DNA of 64,000 bases from Selaginella tamariscina (lineage: Eukaryota > Streptophyta > Lycopodiopsida > Selaginellales > Selaginellaceae): assembly GCA_003024785.1 (NCBI GenBank), contig PUQB01000196.1, forward strand, positions 1-64,000. Direction: 5' to 3'. Numbering within the stretch: position 1 is the first letter of the stretch; the number at the start of each line of letters is the position of its first letter. A program made the position numbers and the translations under genes. Under the pieces are notes generated by a model. That model ran no database searches. It was given only the letters and a program-made list of their open reading frames with translations, and was not told the DNA's origin. Below, in pieces: positions 39,316-52,230 of this stretch.

Positions 39316-42117
39316 TTATTTATATATATATATTCATGTTTGGTTACATTAGGGATTTCATGATAGTGTGTAACACATGTCCACGTGTTGTCGAAGAAGG
39401 GAGTTTAACTAGTGAAATTTTGTAACACAACTGAAGCGTTGCATGTAAAGAAATGCAGTTTTTCAAAACTATAATGCATGTGAAGTTTTTCACCTGTGCA
39501 TGTCTGTGTGTGGTCTTAGTTAGATGACTATAGTACATAGGCAAAGTTTTGGTAATTAATGACGTTACTTTTTACATAAAATATATGACTTCTAGCGAAT
39601 TAATTATTAAAATATAATATTTCACATTACAACAAGTTAATAAATATATTACATTGTTGCTTTAATAGGTTTACTTTTAAATTGATATGCATATTTTGAA
39701 ATGTTTATATTTTACAAATAACATAAATTCTTATAAATTTAAGTTAAAAGACTGGCGGAACCATATATATGTACGCATAGCAAATATATAATCACAAGTT
39801 GTATGTCTGTATTATTTTGTTGCATGTGTGTATAATTAAATAAGATTAAAATTCTACAAGTATATGGTGTGTGTGTATATGTATATATGTATGTATATGT
39901 GTGTGTAGATTAACCATCCTCAAGATATTTTTAAATTTGTACGTGTGAGACTCCAAAGAAGAGCCTTAATATTCTTTTAGTAATGCATATTTATTCACGA
40001 TACACAGTACTATTCTTGTATATGTAAATATATTATTAATGAAGATTTGTTTCAACGTCCATATGTTTAGTGGTGCTGTGAACTTTTCTTAAACTATGAT
40101 TTAAATATTGTAAATGTTATACACAATATGGGTTATAAATATGGGTCATGGATAGATTATGAAACTCCATCAGTAATTTTTAAGAAATTCATGTTGGATT
40201 TCGTGAATGGGCATTTGGATTTATGAATTAGACCTACTTGGATTTTTTACACAAACACACCATGTCACATCATGTTTGATTCAATTTTATACAGGTACAC
40301 ACATTTATATATTACACATGAATCAGATAAGTATTAACAATGGTGCTGCTAGACAAAACCTATGACAATACATATAGTTTTTAGTTCTTCTATTGTCATC
40401 TTAATGCCAACCACATTAGTGTTTCTATTCATCTTCATCACATTGTGAACACTTGATAATCTATGTCCATTAGTTTCATTAAAGAAATGTTTGTCCAAGC
40501 CGTGACTAAATCTTATAAAAGGTTAAGAAAGAGGTTTGTAAGAGATCTTAGGAGGTCAACGTGAGAATCGAAAAATCGATAGGAGATCCATAAGATTTTT
40601 GCCACAGTGTTGAACATAAAATTTAAATTGTTTGGTCCCGTGTTCTTGCTGTCTTTGATTGACCCCCAAAAACCCACCTACGATGCTCCCGGTGCAGACC
40701 GCACCCCGTGTAGCAGGGGAACCAAGCCAGGTGTAAGCCAGCGATAGCGCGGTCCCTCACGGACATCACAATGCTAATTAAATCCACACCCTTTCCCTAA
40801 TCTTTTTTGGTTTTTCTATTCTCTACTACATTCATTTAACACTTATTTGAATGGTTCAAGAGTTCTAAATTGTAAAGGGAAATCAAACATGCCCTATAAA
40901 CAATAGTAAATACAACAGGTTATTAAACTTGAAACAGTTGGATTTCTCATTATATTTTCCTTATAGTAATTTTCAAATCAAATACATGTGTATTTCACAT
41001 TAAATTAAGATTTATATTTAAAACCCTAAACAAGATCTTCTAGAGGGTAAATTTAACTATATATATATATATAAATGTTATGTAAGAACAGAAGAATTTT
41101 GAATACGTTATTATGCCATATTTAAAAATAGTTTATACTATATTAACACAATAATATTTGTATAAGATTTGTTAAATACAATACAATAACTATTTTTGTT
41201 AAGTACATTCCTTAAACATTTATAACTAATGTGTATTAAAGCATTACTAGACAACCAATGTAAGTAAATTAATGTGATAAAACTTATTAAATTATAATTA
41301 AGTTTGATTACAATTTGATTATACCTTTAAATTTGATATAATATTTAAAAGATGAATTTGATGAGAAAACTATAATGCAATGAAAAAAATAAAAATAAAA
41401 AATAGTTTTGATCCTCGTAACATAATTAATCATATCCATTCAACTCAGATTTCATGTTCAAATAAGGAACATATTTTTGAATTGTAAACCGTTTATTCTA
41501 AGGTTTCAATCTTGATCATTATAATAACATAATGAATCATTGGGTTTCAATCTCAATAGTTGAAAGTCTTGTCAGTTATGTAGATTATATAAAATGTTAT
41601 ATGAGAGACAGTGATTAAAGATTACTAAAATAATGCCAATGATTAGACTCAGCATGCCTCGCCTTTAACGACTTTTGTACCCTTCACGAAGCTTTTAAAC
41701 TTTCATAAAATGGCAATGTTCAATCAAGGCTTTCAAAAGAAATGTTGTGTTTAAAATAAAAACTTTCATAAAAAATAGCATTAAAATATATAAACCTTAA
41801 AAGAAAGGCAACATTATTATAAAAAACTTTCAATTTGAAGTTAGTGCAATAATTTTTAATGGGTTTTGAACACTAGCGGGTACATTAATAGCAATAGTGA
41901 CTTGCAAAAATTTTAATTTTTGATGGGTTTTGAACCCTAGTGGGGGGACATTAGTCGACAGTGACCCACTAGCACTGATTACTTACGGACGGTGCACAAT
42001 TCCAAGATGGAACAGCCCAAAAAGGACAATTAACAAACAAATTTGGGTACTTTTTTATCCATTTCAAGTAGTAGTACTTCTAAGGTAGATTTAGATCAAA
42101 GCAAACAGGGTGGAGTG
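39316..42117. other. AT-rich intergenic region
   Basis: No gene is supported. A GC-rich island at 40680-40790 stands out against the AT-rich surroundings, with no identifiable Pol III boxes. A short direct repeat (gatgggttttgaaccctag type) occurs near 41858 and 41925. Confidence 0.5.
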
Positions 42118-42270
42118 TTATAGTTCTAACGTGGTGGGTTGACTACTTGGGTAAAGATTGTGAGATATATGAGTAAAAAAGACTCAAGCATAACTGGGTC
42201 ATCACGACCAGGGGCCCTCTCATAAACACCAATTAGCCCTTTGCTTAGTTGGCATAAAGAGGAGAGGAAA
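42118..42270. repeat. Repeat shared with the copia relic leader
   Basis: Closely similar in the same orientation to 63418-63570 (gggttgactac, gtaaagatt, tcacgaccaggggcc, attagccctttg). In the copia relic this sequence lies just inside the 5' LTR. Here it is an isolated scrap next to the hAT-like ORF. Confidence 0.75.
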
Positions 42271-42359
42271 AGGTTGTGACATAGGGGAACTGCACGATGA
42301 TTCAAGGAGGATTGGCAATTGGTGTATCCTTAGCTTCTTAGAGCAGGTGTCTACCCAAA

Positions 42360-44175
42360 TGAGAGAAAGTGTCCTATTGCATTAAGTTTAGAAAGAAGAA
42401 TGTCTTTACTACAAGAGGCTGTACAACCTTGCAAAAAGGAGCCATTAAGACTCATGCAAAATTTGATGATCATCTTGTAGCTGAAAAAGATCAAAAGAGA
42501 AGAGTGCACCATCGCAATAGCGAGCAATACTTGAACATCTGGAGATTATAAATTTCAAGAGCAGCAACGAGTGATGACATTGATGAAGATAGCTTACCAG
42601 ATTGCACAAAAGAGGGATTATTGAGAAGTTTGAAGTGGACTTGCATTTCACAGGTTCATGGGGACTCCTTACATGCCACAACAAGATGGATATGTAGCTT
42701 ACAAATGCAAAGGCTTGTAAGTCTTTTCTCTTTGCTGCTCATCAAGCTTATTATCATGTTCTCAAAAAGGAGCTCCTTGCAAGTCCTTTTACAGCATTTT
42801 GCTTGACGAATCTATAGACAATACCATCTCATCATCTATGTGAAGTTCCGTTAGTAGCGAGCCTGTAACAAGGTACCTAAAGCTAATCTCCATCAAAACG
42901 GATTGGCAAACACTCTATTTGAAGTAGTTACTACATTCTTAGAAGAGATTGGATTGCTATTGGAGAGGTTGATAGGAGTTGCTACAGATGGATGTAGCAC
43001 TATGCAAGGTTGGCGATCAAGCTTAGTTGTACGACTGAAGCAAATTGTCCCTCATATTGTACTAATACATTGTGTGGCTCACAAACAGGCTTTGGCAGCA
43101 AACAATTCCTTTAACTATTTTCCAGTGTTTAAGGAGCTTGAAGCACTTGGAAAACATGTTGGTGGCTAGGTTGGATGCTCTTCTCAACGACTACAGCTTT
43201 TACATAAAGCTCAAGGGATTATGAAATTGAAGAAGCTCAACTTACTTCGGATTCACAATGTTCGTTGGTTGTTTCAAGGCAAGGTGATCTTACGTCTTGT
43301 TGAAGTGATGCCAACTCTTTTACGCTTGTGGGAGAGAACTAATGAGATAGAGCTTTTTGGAGAGTTTAATAGATTTGAAGTATAGTTTTTTTTTTCACTT
43401 TCTAACGGATGTACTCAATGAATTGAGTATGTTAAACAAGAGGTTTCAAAGTAGGGACTTGGAGCTTTCAACAATCTCCTCAATGGTCACAAGGACAATC
43501 AACATTCTAAGGATCCAGTTTTTAAGAGTTGAGTTTGGAGTTGGAGCACCAAATCTCACAGTTTTCTAGAAGATGATTGTTGAGAATAAAGGAGGTCTTC
43601 GTTACGAAGATGATGCTAGGTTTGTTCATCTTTACCATTTAGATTGGACAGCCAACACACTAGATGATTGTTTAGCAATTGGGTGGGATTGTTGAGAAGG
43701 TAATTCAATGTTTAGAGGACAGATTCTTGCAGGATAGCTCCTCAGTATTAGAAGCTTCAAAGTTTTTCAACACCACGCTTTATGGCTAAAGTTGCTTGTG
43801 AGGTTACTTCTCAGGCAACTCTTCTCTCGACATAGTTTGGAGGGAAGTTCTACAATGCTAAAGAGTTTGCAACTCATGTGTCCACTTTTTCTGTAAGACT
43901 TATTAGCGACTTTGAATGACTACTTTATGGAGCATTTGCAAGGTACATTCTTTTTAATATTCTTGTTTTTTGAGCTATATAACTCTATATTTTACAGCTA
44001 CTATACCCAAGCTTACAAAGAGATCATAAAAGTTGTAGGGGTTGTGATGGTGATACCATCTAGCACTGTAGAATGTAAGGCAAAACGACATCAAAGATGG
44101 AGAAAGAGCATGTTTAAAGTTGAAAACTTTAAATATGTTAATGTTCCTTTCAAATTTAAACCTTGCATTTGAAAC
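42360..44175 (+). pseudogene. Degenerate hAT-like transposase (ZNF862/DUF4371-type)
   Basis: Successive plus-strand blocks match the order of this family. A TTF-type zinc-finger tail (GCTTLQKGAIKTHAKFDDHL) is at 42369-42551. A helical part is at 42560-42800 in broken frames. The catalytic-core region, with GVATDGCSTMQGWRSSL then HCVAHKQAL, is at 42903-43169. Then follow RWLFQGKVILRLVEVMPTL (about 43262) and FLTDVLNELSMLNKRFQSRD (43399-43460). Stops and frame changes separate the blocks and no terminal inverted repeats are seen, so this is an inactive remnant. Domesticated copies of this family exist, but the breaks argue against one here. Confidence 0.75.
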
Positions 44176-45290
44176 TTAATTTTTTTTTTTTTAACTTTTA
44201 AGTGAAATATAGATCCAAAATAAACCTTTCAAAAGAAGAAAAGAAGGTGTCTTTCAAATTCTAGGCATGGATTAAAGAAGCCAATTTTACAAGAATGCCA
44301 AGTTAGATTTGTGTAGCATGGTGATGGTCAATGATGCTTTTAAAAATATTTGTTAACAGGGAATTAAAAGTGACTAAGAGGAGGATGACTTAAGGTCATA
44401 ACGCTTATGAAACTAGTTTCTAATGAACCTATTAACTAATTTAGTTCATTTTTGGTTAAATTTAACGTTTTTTAACCTTAAACTTAAAATTGGGCATGAC
44501 ATGTCAAAATACGAATATAAAGTAAATTATTATTAATAAAACATTAATTATTAGCTTGCATTGGCTATTCATGTGGAAAAATATAATAAAATAATCACAT
44601 TTATTATTTTTGCAAAATATTCTTTAACAATCATTAATAAATCAATAATTAAAATGCTAATTGGGACATTGGCCTTTCCCATTTGTACTTTATAACTTCA
44701 ATCGCTGTAAATTAAAGATTTAGGATAAGTAAAACCTATGACACCCAAGATAAGTAAATTAACATTATAAAGCTTGATAAATTAGTCATTAACTTGAAAT
44801 ATAATTAAGTTTGCTTATAATTAATTATACTTTTGAAAGGTTGAGAGGGATTATTGGAAAGAAATCAAAGGAGGAGTCTCGGACCTAATAAACTTTTATA
44901 CACATGTTACATACATAACTCACATAAAAAGGATGACACACACAAATCGAGAAATGGTTCTAAATTTTTACTTTGGGCATCTGCTGCAGAATGGTTTGGC
45001 TTCGTTGTTGTGCTTTAGCTTTGGTGTGTGCTTGTGAGCTATGGTTTGGAGATTGAAGCTTGAGACAGTATCCGGGTGAGAAACTAGACCTGTAAAGGTT
45101 TGAATCGATCACTTTCTTCTTCGGACACTCATCGATGCTTGGGTCTTAACGGGATGGGAATAAGAGTAGGTTTATATGAAATCCCTTAGGATGTTTTGAT
45201 GTACACTTATATTTAGCCCCATGAATAAACTTCTAAAAAGCAATTAATAGATTAAAATTTGAATTTGTTTTCTCTGGTCTTATTGGTGAT
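44176..45290. other. Intergenic, nothing supported
   Basis: AT-rich spacer with a T-tract near 44180. No coding sequence or clear repeat is seen. Confidence 0.45.
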
Positions 45291-45700
45291 TCTAATGCAG
45301 CAGGATAACTGAATGGGAATACAACCATGACTTCTAGGTTTTTTGACAAACTTATAGCAAACAAAGTTTCAAAGATCATACTCATACGCTTTGTCAAACT
45401 TACATGCGTCATAGAGGCAAGACAATATTAACTTGAATACCTGAAATAGTAATCAGATGAAGAAAAGGTTTGTTAGTGTTTGTTGTTGGGATCATAGGTA
45501 GAACTTTCTTGTTTCTTCTTTCTATCCATAACGAGATTACTTGAGGTTCTTTAAAAACTTTTTTCTCAAGTGTTCCATTTGATCTTTCTTCTAGAGAATA
45601 CAATCTTGGGAGCTCCCATTCAAAGCAAGAGCTGCTAGTTCTTGTATAAGATCTTTGTCTTCTAGGTACGCTCTGTTTAAATTACAATAATATATTTAGT
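45290..45700 (-). pseudogene. Gene fragment C (family F)
   Basis: Minus-strand reading from about 45668 gives a block (AYLEDKDLIQELAALALNG) whose pattern matches fragment B (LED, spaced L, ALxLN, then D-x-x-E/H-x-x-R and LK). It is interrupted by a TAG. A second block near 45300-45370 (SLSKNLEVMVVFPFSYPAAL) follows. At nucleotide level the region resembles 18.0-18.2 kb. The fragment is not functional. Confidence 0.45.
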
Positions 45701-46049
45701 TAGATATCATGATTAATATTTGATTTAATATTAAAATTAAATTATCTTGTGTTGTGTGAGAGAGAAGAGACAGAGAGAGTATTAAAAAATGAACCATTTT
45801 AAATATAAGTTTGTCTATATACATTCGTAAAAGTCAAATTAAATTTAATTTCAGGAATGTGTATATCCAGCCGACGGGATTTTTGTTAAAAAATTTATAA
45901 TATATTAATTAGTTTTCTGTGTTGTGTGAGAGGTATCAATGTATTTTACCTCACAAGTGAAGTCAAAAAAGAAACAGATATAACAGAACAAATGTTGGAT
46001 CTACCCTGTTAAAATGTTGACGAGGATTGTGTTTTGGAGTTTGGAATAC

Positions 46050-46640
46050 AACTAACCCCTAACGGTTTAAGTGGTCAAGTCATACCTTATACCTAAGGTT
46101 AGTACTTAGTGAGGACACGAGTGTTCTACTAAACAAACTCCCTAAGGCTAGGTTTGGATAATCTTAAATACACGACCTTACGAGTGCCTCATGAAAGGGC
46201 TCATGCTAACAAGTTTAGGTCCTAGCCAAGTATACTAAAGCACACTTAGTTATGAGACTGAACCTCCCTTAAGTCAATGCCCAAGGCTTAACACCCTAAT
46301 GCAAACACAAGCATGCATGTTTACCAGAGTATCCAACCTTTGGCGACAAACCCACAACACAGCCCCAAAGGGCATGCCTCGGACATTGTATCGCATGATG
46401 TCTAGCCCAGTGTCACATCTTCATATGATACTGCTTTCCACAATGTGGGCTATCATGCCATAACCCTTAAATTTAAAAATTGCACTAAGTGCCAACTAGA
46501 ACCCTTTAGTAAACCCTCAAGAAATATGTAACGTAAATCTATCAAACAAGATCCCATACCCACAATTGAATAAGGACATAGATGTACATTGCTTAGTCGT
46601 GAGTGCTACACCTACTTTATATGGAGGAGGAAACTGGAGT
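46050..46640 (-). repeat. Dispersed repeat R1, copy 3 (inserted)
   Basis: The reverse complement aligns with 37.55-38.06 kb and 0.17-0.30 kb. Its flanks (gttttggagtttggaata on the left, agattaagctgtaattttga on the right) correspond to neighbouring sequence at 18.79-18.88 kb, where R1 is absent. This approximates an empty site and shows that R1 inserted, or replaced sequence, here. Confidence 0.65.
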
Positions 46641-47249
46641 CTCTGAAAAGTAGATTAAGCTGTAATTTTGAACCTTAATATATATTATTGAAACACAAAA
46701 TGTAATAAAATATCATTATTTTAAACTACAGCAATTATTTTATGATAGATATTCTTCTCAAACCATTTCAATATATCAAATCCCCACCACACACACACAC
46801 ACAAAATTTCAATATCTCAAAATCCCATTCAGTTAAAAAACACACGCGCGGAAGAACTTCTTGCAGGGAGCAATTATAGTAACGCATATAACACTGGTGT
46901 TCAAAGAAATTATTTTTTTATTAAAGAAATTATATTTTTTACTCATGAATTTATTAAAAATGTAAGTTCTTAATTACATAAAATGTTAAATATATTTATT
47001 ATATAACACACTGCAATAAAAGTAAAAAGAATATAGAAAACATTTAAAACTTTTTAGCTATAAAAATCCTGAATATATTATTTATTTATTTATAATAATA
47101 ATAATTATCTAAGTCTATTTTTATTTAATCTTATACTACCTCACCAATATAATATAAATATATATAACATATGTAATGTACCCTTTTGGAGTAAAGCAAA
47201 ACTTCATTAAAATCGTCCAATGTAATATAAATTAAAATCGTTACCCACG
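46641..47249. other. AT-rich spacer before the NDPK 3' end
   Basis: Nothing but AT-rich sequence and a (CA)n tract near 46790. It probably includes the NDPK 3' UTR and downstream region. Confidence 0.45.
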
Positions 47250-48086
47250 CTACTCATAGATCCAAGGATGCATGTTGCTCTGCCACTCCCAACACCATCG
47301 GGGAACCACAGGGCAATCTCCTTCTTGGCACTCTCCACAGAGTCACTTCCATGGATCACATTTCTGTGTAAAACAAATGTCATATATAGCCCACACATTA
47401 AGGCCGTCTGTGACTCTGTCTCTCTGCACACACACACTCACACCCACTAAAACTGTTTAATACGGACCTGCCAACCTCAATGGCAAAGTCACCACGGATG
47501 GTACCGGGAGCAGAAGCAGCAGGGTTGGTAGCTCCAATGATCTTACGTCCAGTCTCAACCACGCCCTTTCCTTGCCACACCATCGCAACAACGGGGCCAG
47601 AAGTCACGTATTCAACAAGGCCTCCAAAAAAAGGCTTCGATGAAAGGTCCTCATAATGCTTCTCAGCAAATGATCGCTCAATGTGTACCAGCTTCAAACC
47701 TTCATAAAATCAATAAACAGAAACATTAGCCCGGACATGATAACTTGTATATATATTTATACCTGCCAGTTTAAAGCCCTTCTTCTCAAACCTGATAATA
47801 ATTTCCCCAACCTGCAAAAGCCAGTATTATCAAAGAGAGCATTTGACACAGTAAAATAACATTCACTATAATTAAATGGGCTCTCTAAAATCAATATCTG
47901 CCCCAAGAACAAAGATAACAGATAAGAATAAAAACCACTGCATCTGAAGAGAAGGGCAATGTGTGTTAAGATTGTATATACATTATACATACATCAAAAG
48001 CACCCTACAAATCAGATTTTCTTAATTAGACTTACGAGGCCGCGCTGAACGCCATCCGGCTTGATCATGATGAAGCTCTGCTCCAT
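47250..48086 (-). CDS. NDPK1: Nucleoside diphosphate kinase (type 1)
   Basis: Four exons on the minus strand: 48036-48086, 47763-47811, 47468-47699 and 47250-47363. The protein starts [17 protein letters not shown] and includes [42 protein letters not shown] and the active-site histidine in [12 protein letters not shown]. It lacks a transit peptide, so it is the cytosolic type that moves phosphate from ATP to other NDPs. Length would be 148 residues, the family norm. The last exon is one base short: near 47283-47290 the frame slips, so the usual [11 protein letters not shown] end and its TAG at 47250 are read only after a skipped base. As given, translation runs on into an unrelated tail. Every other residue is highly conserved, so a sequencing error is the likelier cause. 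Confidence 0.94.
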
Positions 48087-49109
48087 CGCCATAGATTTCT
48101 CGCACAGCCGCTCCACAAACCCTAGAAAACCCTAGCTCATCCACAAATACACAACGAGCGGCCAGGAATAGCCAGCCGTTGGATGCCATTCTGAAGGCAC
48201 AATGTTCGAATCCTGCAAACGGTAGTGGGCACATTTTGGACGCTTATACTCTTCACGTGGTATGAAAAAACAATATCTACACCTTGGTTAATGTAATGTA
48301 CAATTTTATGTAATTAAATTAGTTAGAGACACATGCTTGCACACGCATGCATACACATACGCATAGAAGATCTAGCATTAAAAAAGCTTAATCTTGTGGA
48401 CTAAGATGGTCCAGCAAGATACAGAGATCATGTACGTTACAGAAAAGTGTTTATATTCTTTACTTTATATAAATATATATACACATACATACAAATATAT
48501 GTATAAACTAGTTAAGTGGCAGGACTTGTGAAGGCTGGAATCCGTACTGCAGATGATCTTGACCTGTTCCTGTGTTGTTCATATCCAGATGTAATAACTT
48601 TCTTCTTTTACACACACATATGTATATTTAAGTAGATTTATATACATTTATATATGAAGCATGTCCCCTTATGAACAGCACGCGAAAGTTGATCATATGT
48701 GTTTATATGAGCTCGTTAAGTTTGATGGAACAATAGCTTGGCTTATTATAGAACGTAATAAACATTATTATATTAAAAATATCATGCATTTTAATAATAC
48801 GAGGTTTGTCTGTTTGTCTGAATGGATGGAATGGAATATATTTCACGAGTTACCAGAGATTAGAAAGACTATATATACCAAATGTGGAAAAGGAAAAGAA
48901 GCATATATGTAAAATGCAAAAATTAATTTATATATGTATTCTTCTGTCACGCACCATCGCTGTCAACAGTATATTGCGGCTCCTTCTCTTTCCGGCACCG
49001 GCAGTTTACAGCCGGTAACTAGTGTTTATGTTTCTATAGCTGTTTCATATACTTCAATCTGTGTTCTTGATCGGTTTCTTCCTTAGTTTTAAAATATATT
49101 TCAGGGACC
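48087..49109. promoter_or_regulatory. Divergent intergenic region between NDPK and the NRL gene
   Basis: About 1.0 kb separates two start codons on opposite strands, so it must hold both promoters. The first 150 bp left of the NDPK start is GC-richer and looks like its 5' UTR. Specific TATA or factor sites cannot be assigned with confidence. Confidence 0.5.
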
Positions 49110-51645
49110 ATGACGATAATGGGGAAGGTTGACAAGTTCTCGTCCATGAAGAGGTCCACGGCTGCAAAACGGACAGCAGAGTGGTATATAAGCTTTTATC
49201 TTCTCTCTATATGTTCTGCATTTTCATTCATTCACCTATCCCAGCTGCACCATGAAGCTTATTTCATGTCTTATGTAATTGCAGTTGAATTCTGGGGTAC
49301 CTCAGATGCACATAGCATATGTGTTTCAGTGTTTGATGAGCAAACTAGTAAGTTTTCGTTTTGCAGGGTCATGTCTACAGATGTTCCGACTGATGTCCTT
49401 GTGGAAGCTGGAGGTGTGAGTTTTGCTCTTCACAAGGTGCGTTAAACTTGGCTTCAACCGTAAGTCTGTCACACAAAGCACGAGGATTACATTTATGAAT
49501 TGTTTTACATGTTCCATATACATTCAAATGCTAAAGATCTCGATTTGGGAGATTGTGTACTGTTTCCTTAAATAACACGCTCCCGTGTCTCGATACACAT
49601 GTATGTACAGGAGACATGCATACATAAACCTTTGTATATGTAGTTTCCTTTGGTGTCAAGGAGCGGGAAGATTCGCAAGCTGGTTGCAGGGGAAGTGCGG
49701 GATTTGGATGTCCAATATGTAAAAATCCCTGATCTTCCAGGAGGAGCTGAAGCATTTGAGTTGGCTGCAAAGTTCTGTTATGGGATAAACTTTGAGATAA
49801 CAGTGACAAATGTTGCAACCCTCCGTTGTACAGCTGAGTACCTGGAAATGACCGAGGACTACGGTGGAGAAGGGAATCTTGTGTCTCGAACCGAAGCTTT
49901 TCTTAATGAGGTTGCCACACAGAACCTCTCAAATGCTGTGGCTGTTCTCCATAGCTGCGAAAGCTTGCTTCCCCTTGCCGAGGAGATCAGGATTGTTAAT
50001 AGGTGTGTGGATGCTATTGCCACTGAAGTATGCAGGTAAGTTACTTAAGTTAGCTGTGTCATATACATGTAATGAGAACCACCTACATGCATCACAGACG
50101 CACCGAAAGGAAATAAGATTCTACACACACCGTTGATAAGAGTGTAATCTTTATAGGGAGCAGCTGTCGAGCATGTCGGCCCATACAGATTTCAGCGGCT
50201 CAGACAGGATAGACAGTGTGCAACAGAGGAGTGCGGTCGACTGGTGGCGGACGACCTGTCAGTTCTGCGCATTGACTTTTACCAGCGTGTTTCTAGCAGC
50301 GATGCTGTCCCGTGGTCTCCGACATGAGACCATCGGAGCAGCTCTCATGCACTATGCACACCGTGCTCTCAAAGGTACGTCTCTCTCTCTCACACGCACA
50401 CGCACACACATGCACGACTTCTGACCGTGTTAATGACAGGATTCAACAGAAAACAAGCTCCTTTATCACGTACCAAGCTCAAGGTACACGACAGTGCCAC
50501 AGCAATCGAACATGAACAACGCATACTCGTGGAGACAATTGTAAGCATGCTTCCAAGGGACCGGAATGCTATCTCTTGCAGCTTCCTGTTTGGCCTCCTG
50601 AGAACTGCAATCATGCTCGACACAACCATGGCTTGCAGGTTGGATCTGGAACAGCGAATTGGCATGCAGCTAGAAAGAGCTACTCTAGATGACATACTTG
50701 TCCCGGCTTTCTCCTACTCTGGAGATTCACTCTTCGACGTTGATATAGTTCACAGGATCGTCATCAACTTCCTGAAACAAGTATGCATGTGTGCGTGTGC
50801 GTGCGTGCGTATCAATGGAGTTTGACATAGCATGGATAAACTAGGATACCAGCAACGATGAGAGCAAGTTAATGTGTGACTCTGATGAAGGAGGTGCTTC
50901 ACCTTCTCAAAGTGCACTCATGAGAGTGGCAAAGCTCATGGACGGATACCTTGCAGAGATTGCACCCGATCCAAACCTCAAAGTCAGCAAGTTTGTTGCC
51001 CTTGCCGAGCTCTTTCCTGATCATGCTCGACTGGTGGACGATAGTCTTTATCGTGCCATTGACATTTACCTCAAGGTAATGTACACACGTACACACGCGT
51101 ATACATAATGAAGCTGTCAACTACAGGCACATCCTACACTGACTGAGTTGGAGAGGAAGAAGTTATGTAAGCTTCTGGACGTGCAGAAGCTGTCACAAGA
51201 GGCGTGTCAGCATGCAGCACAGAATGAGAGGCTCCCGGTGCAAATGGTGGTACAGGTGCTTTACCATGAACAAATGAGGCTCAGAACAGCCATGACAAGT
51301 TCATACGTGGATGGGGAACAAGTGGGACCTTCTTATTCACACAAGGCAGCAGGACATGGAGGAATCAATGCTGCAGTCTCCCCCAGGGACCACTATTCAT
51401 CCATTCGGCGCGAGAACAGGGAACTTAAACTCGAGGTTGCGCGGATGAGGATGCGTCTCACTGACCTTGAGAAGGACCATGTGCATATGAAGGAGGGCAT
51501 CCAGAAGACCGGCTCAGGAAGCAAGTTCTTGTCATCGTTTACAAAGACTCTGAGTAAGTTGAATCCTTTCAGGAAGGACTCGGCTAATGTGTCGGCCTCC
51601 AAAGGAAACCTCAACGGCAAGCGAAGAAGGCACTCCATCTCTTAA
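49110..51645 (+). CDS. NPH3/RPT2-like (NRL) BTB protein
   Basis: Seven exons: 49110-49183, 49367-49436, 49644-50035, 50157-50374, 50440-50780, 50845-51075 and 51127-51645, giving 614 residues in frame. An N-terminal BTB/POZ domain (about residues 25-125: [20 protein letters not shown], then [18 protein letters not shown]) is followed by the NPH3 domain (DWW at about 207, [28 protein letters not shown]) and a coiled coil near 520-550 ([20 protein letters not shown]). NRL proteins are CUL3 substrate adaptors in phototropin and auxin signalling at the plasma membrane. The C-terminus RRRHSIS places a serine third from the end in an R-x-S context, like the 14-3-3 site of NPH3. Residues about 210-224 are out of register: a G is missing near 50248 and a T is extra near 50290, so an expected [21 protein letters not shown] core reads differently. 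The 5' end could include an earlier in-frame exon. Confidence 0.93.
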
Positions 51646-51752
51646 ATGCTGTCTTGTTATATCTGAAGTGTGCTTGTAAGTAATCTCAGTCTTAACAGAT
51701 TATTGTGAAGCTTAGCAATGTGTGTTATAAAGATCGACTTATACTCATTTTT

Positions 51753-51758
51753 AATAAA
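51753..51758 (+). terminator. Candidate polyadenylation signal of the NRL gene
   Basis: AATAAA, about 108 nt after the stop codon. Plant poly(A) signals are loose, so this is only a position-based call. Confidence 0.35.
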
Positions 51759-52031
51759 AACATAAATGAAATGTTTTAATGGAAAAAACAATAAAAAAAA
51801 CAAGCACAAAAAGTTATTCAGAGTGGACCTCACCACGTGGATCGTCAGAAAAGGACTAAATGTATGCTGCTATGTGTAATATCATATGGGCCCAAGTACC
51901 TGATCAATGCATATCAGAGACCTTACAAGTTGGAAACATCATAAGTGGAACCTTCGTGATTTAAAAACTAATACAAGCTACACGCGTGTGCGTGCGTACG
52001 TACGTATTATTAGATGAAGAGATGATAATGT

Positions 52032-52193
52032 TTAAGGACCAGTTGAGTCATCGTCCGATTCATATCCAGTTCCAAGCTCCTCTCCACGCAGCACTTTCTT
52101 GCCAGACTCTCTGCGCTGCAACTCTTCCTAAACACAAAATTAATTAAACTAGAACACGTGGAGAGACACAGAGATAAGCATACATCGTGTGCG

Positions 52194-52230
<37 letters not shown>

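Noticed and set aside
40680-40790. GC island as a tRNA-derived SINE
   Set aside because: No convincing A or B box pair, no poly-A or TSD, and no second copy in the window.
42360-44175. Domesticated functional hAT-derived gene
   Set aside because: Several frame breaks and stops separate all motif blocks, more than the one or two indels seen in the ordinary genes.
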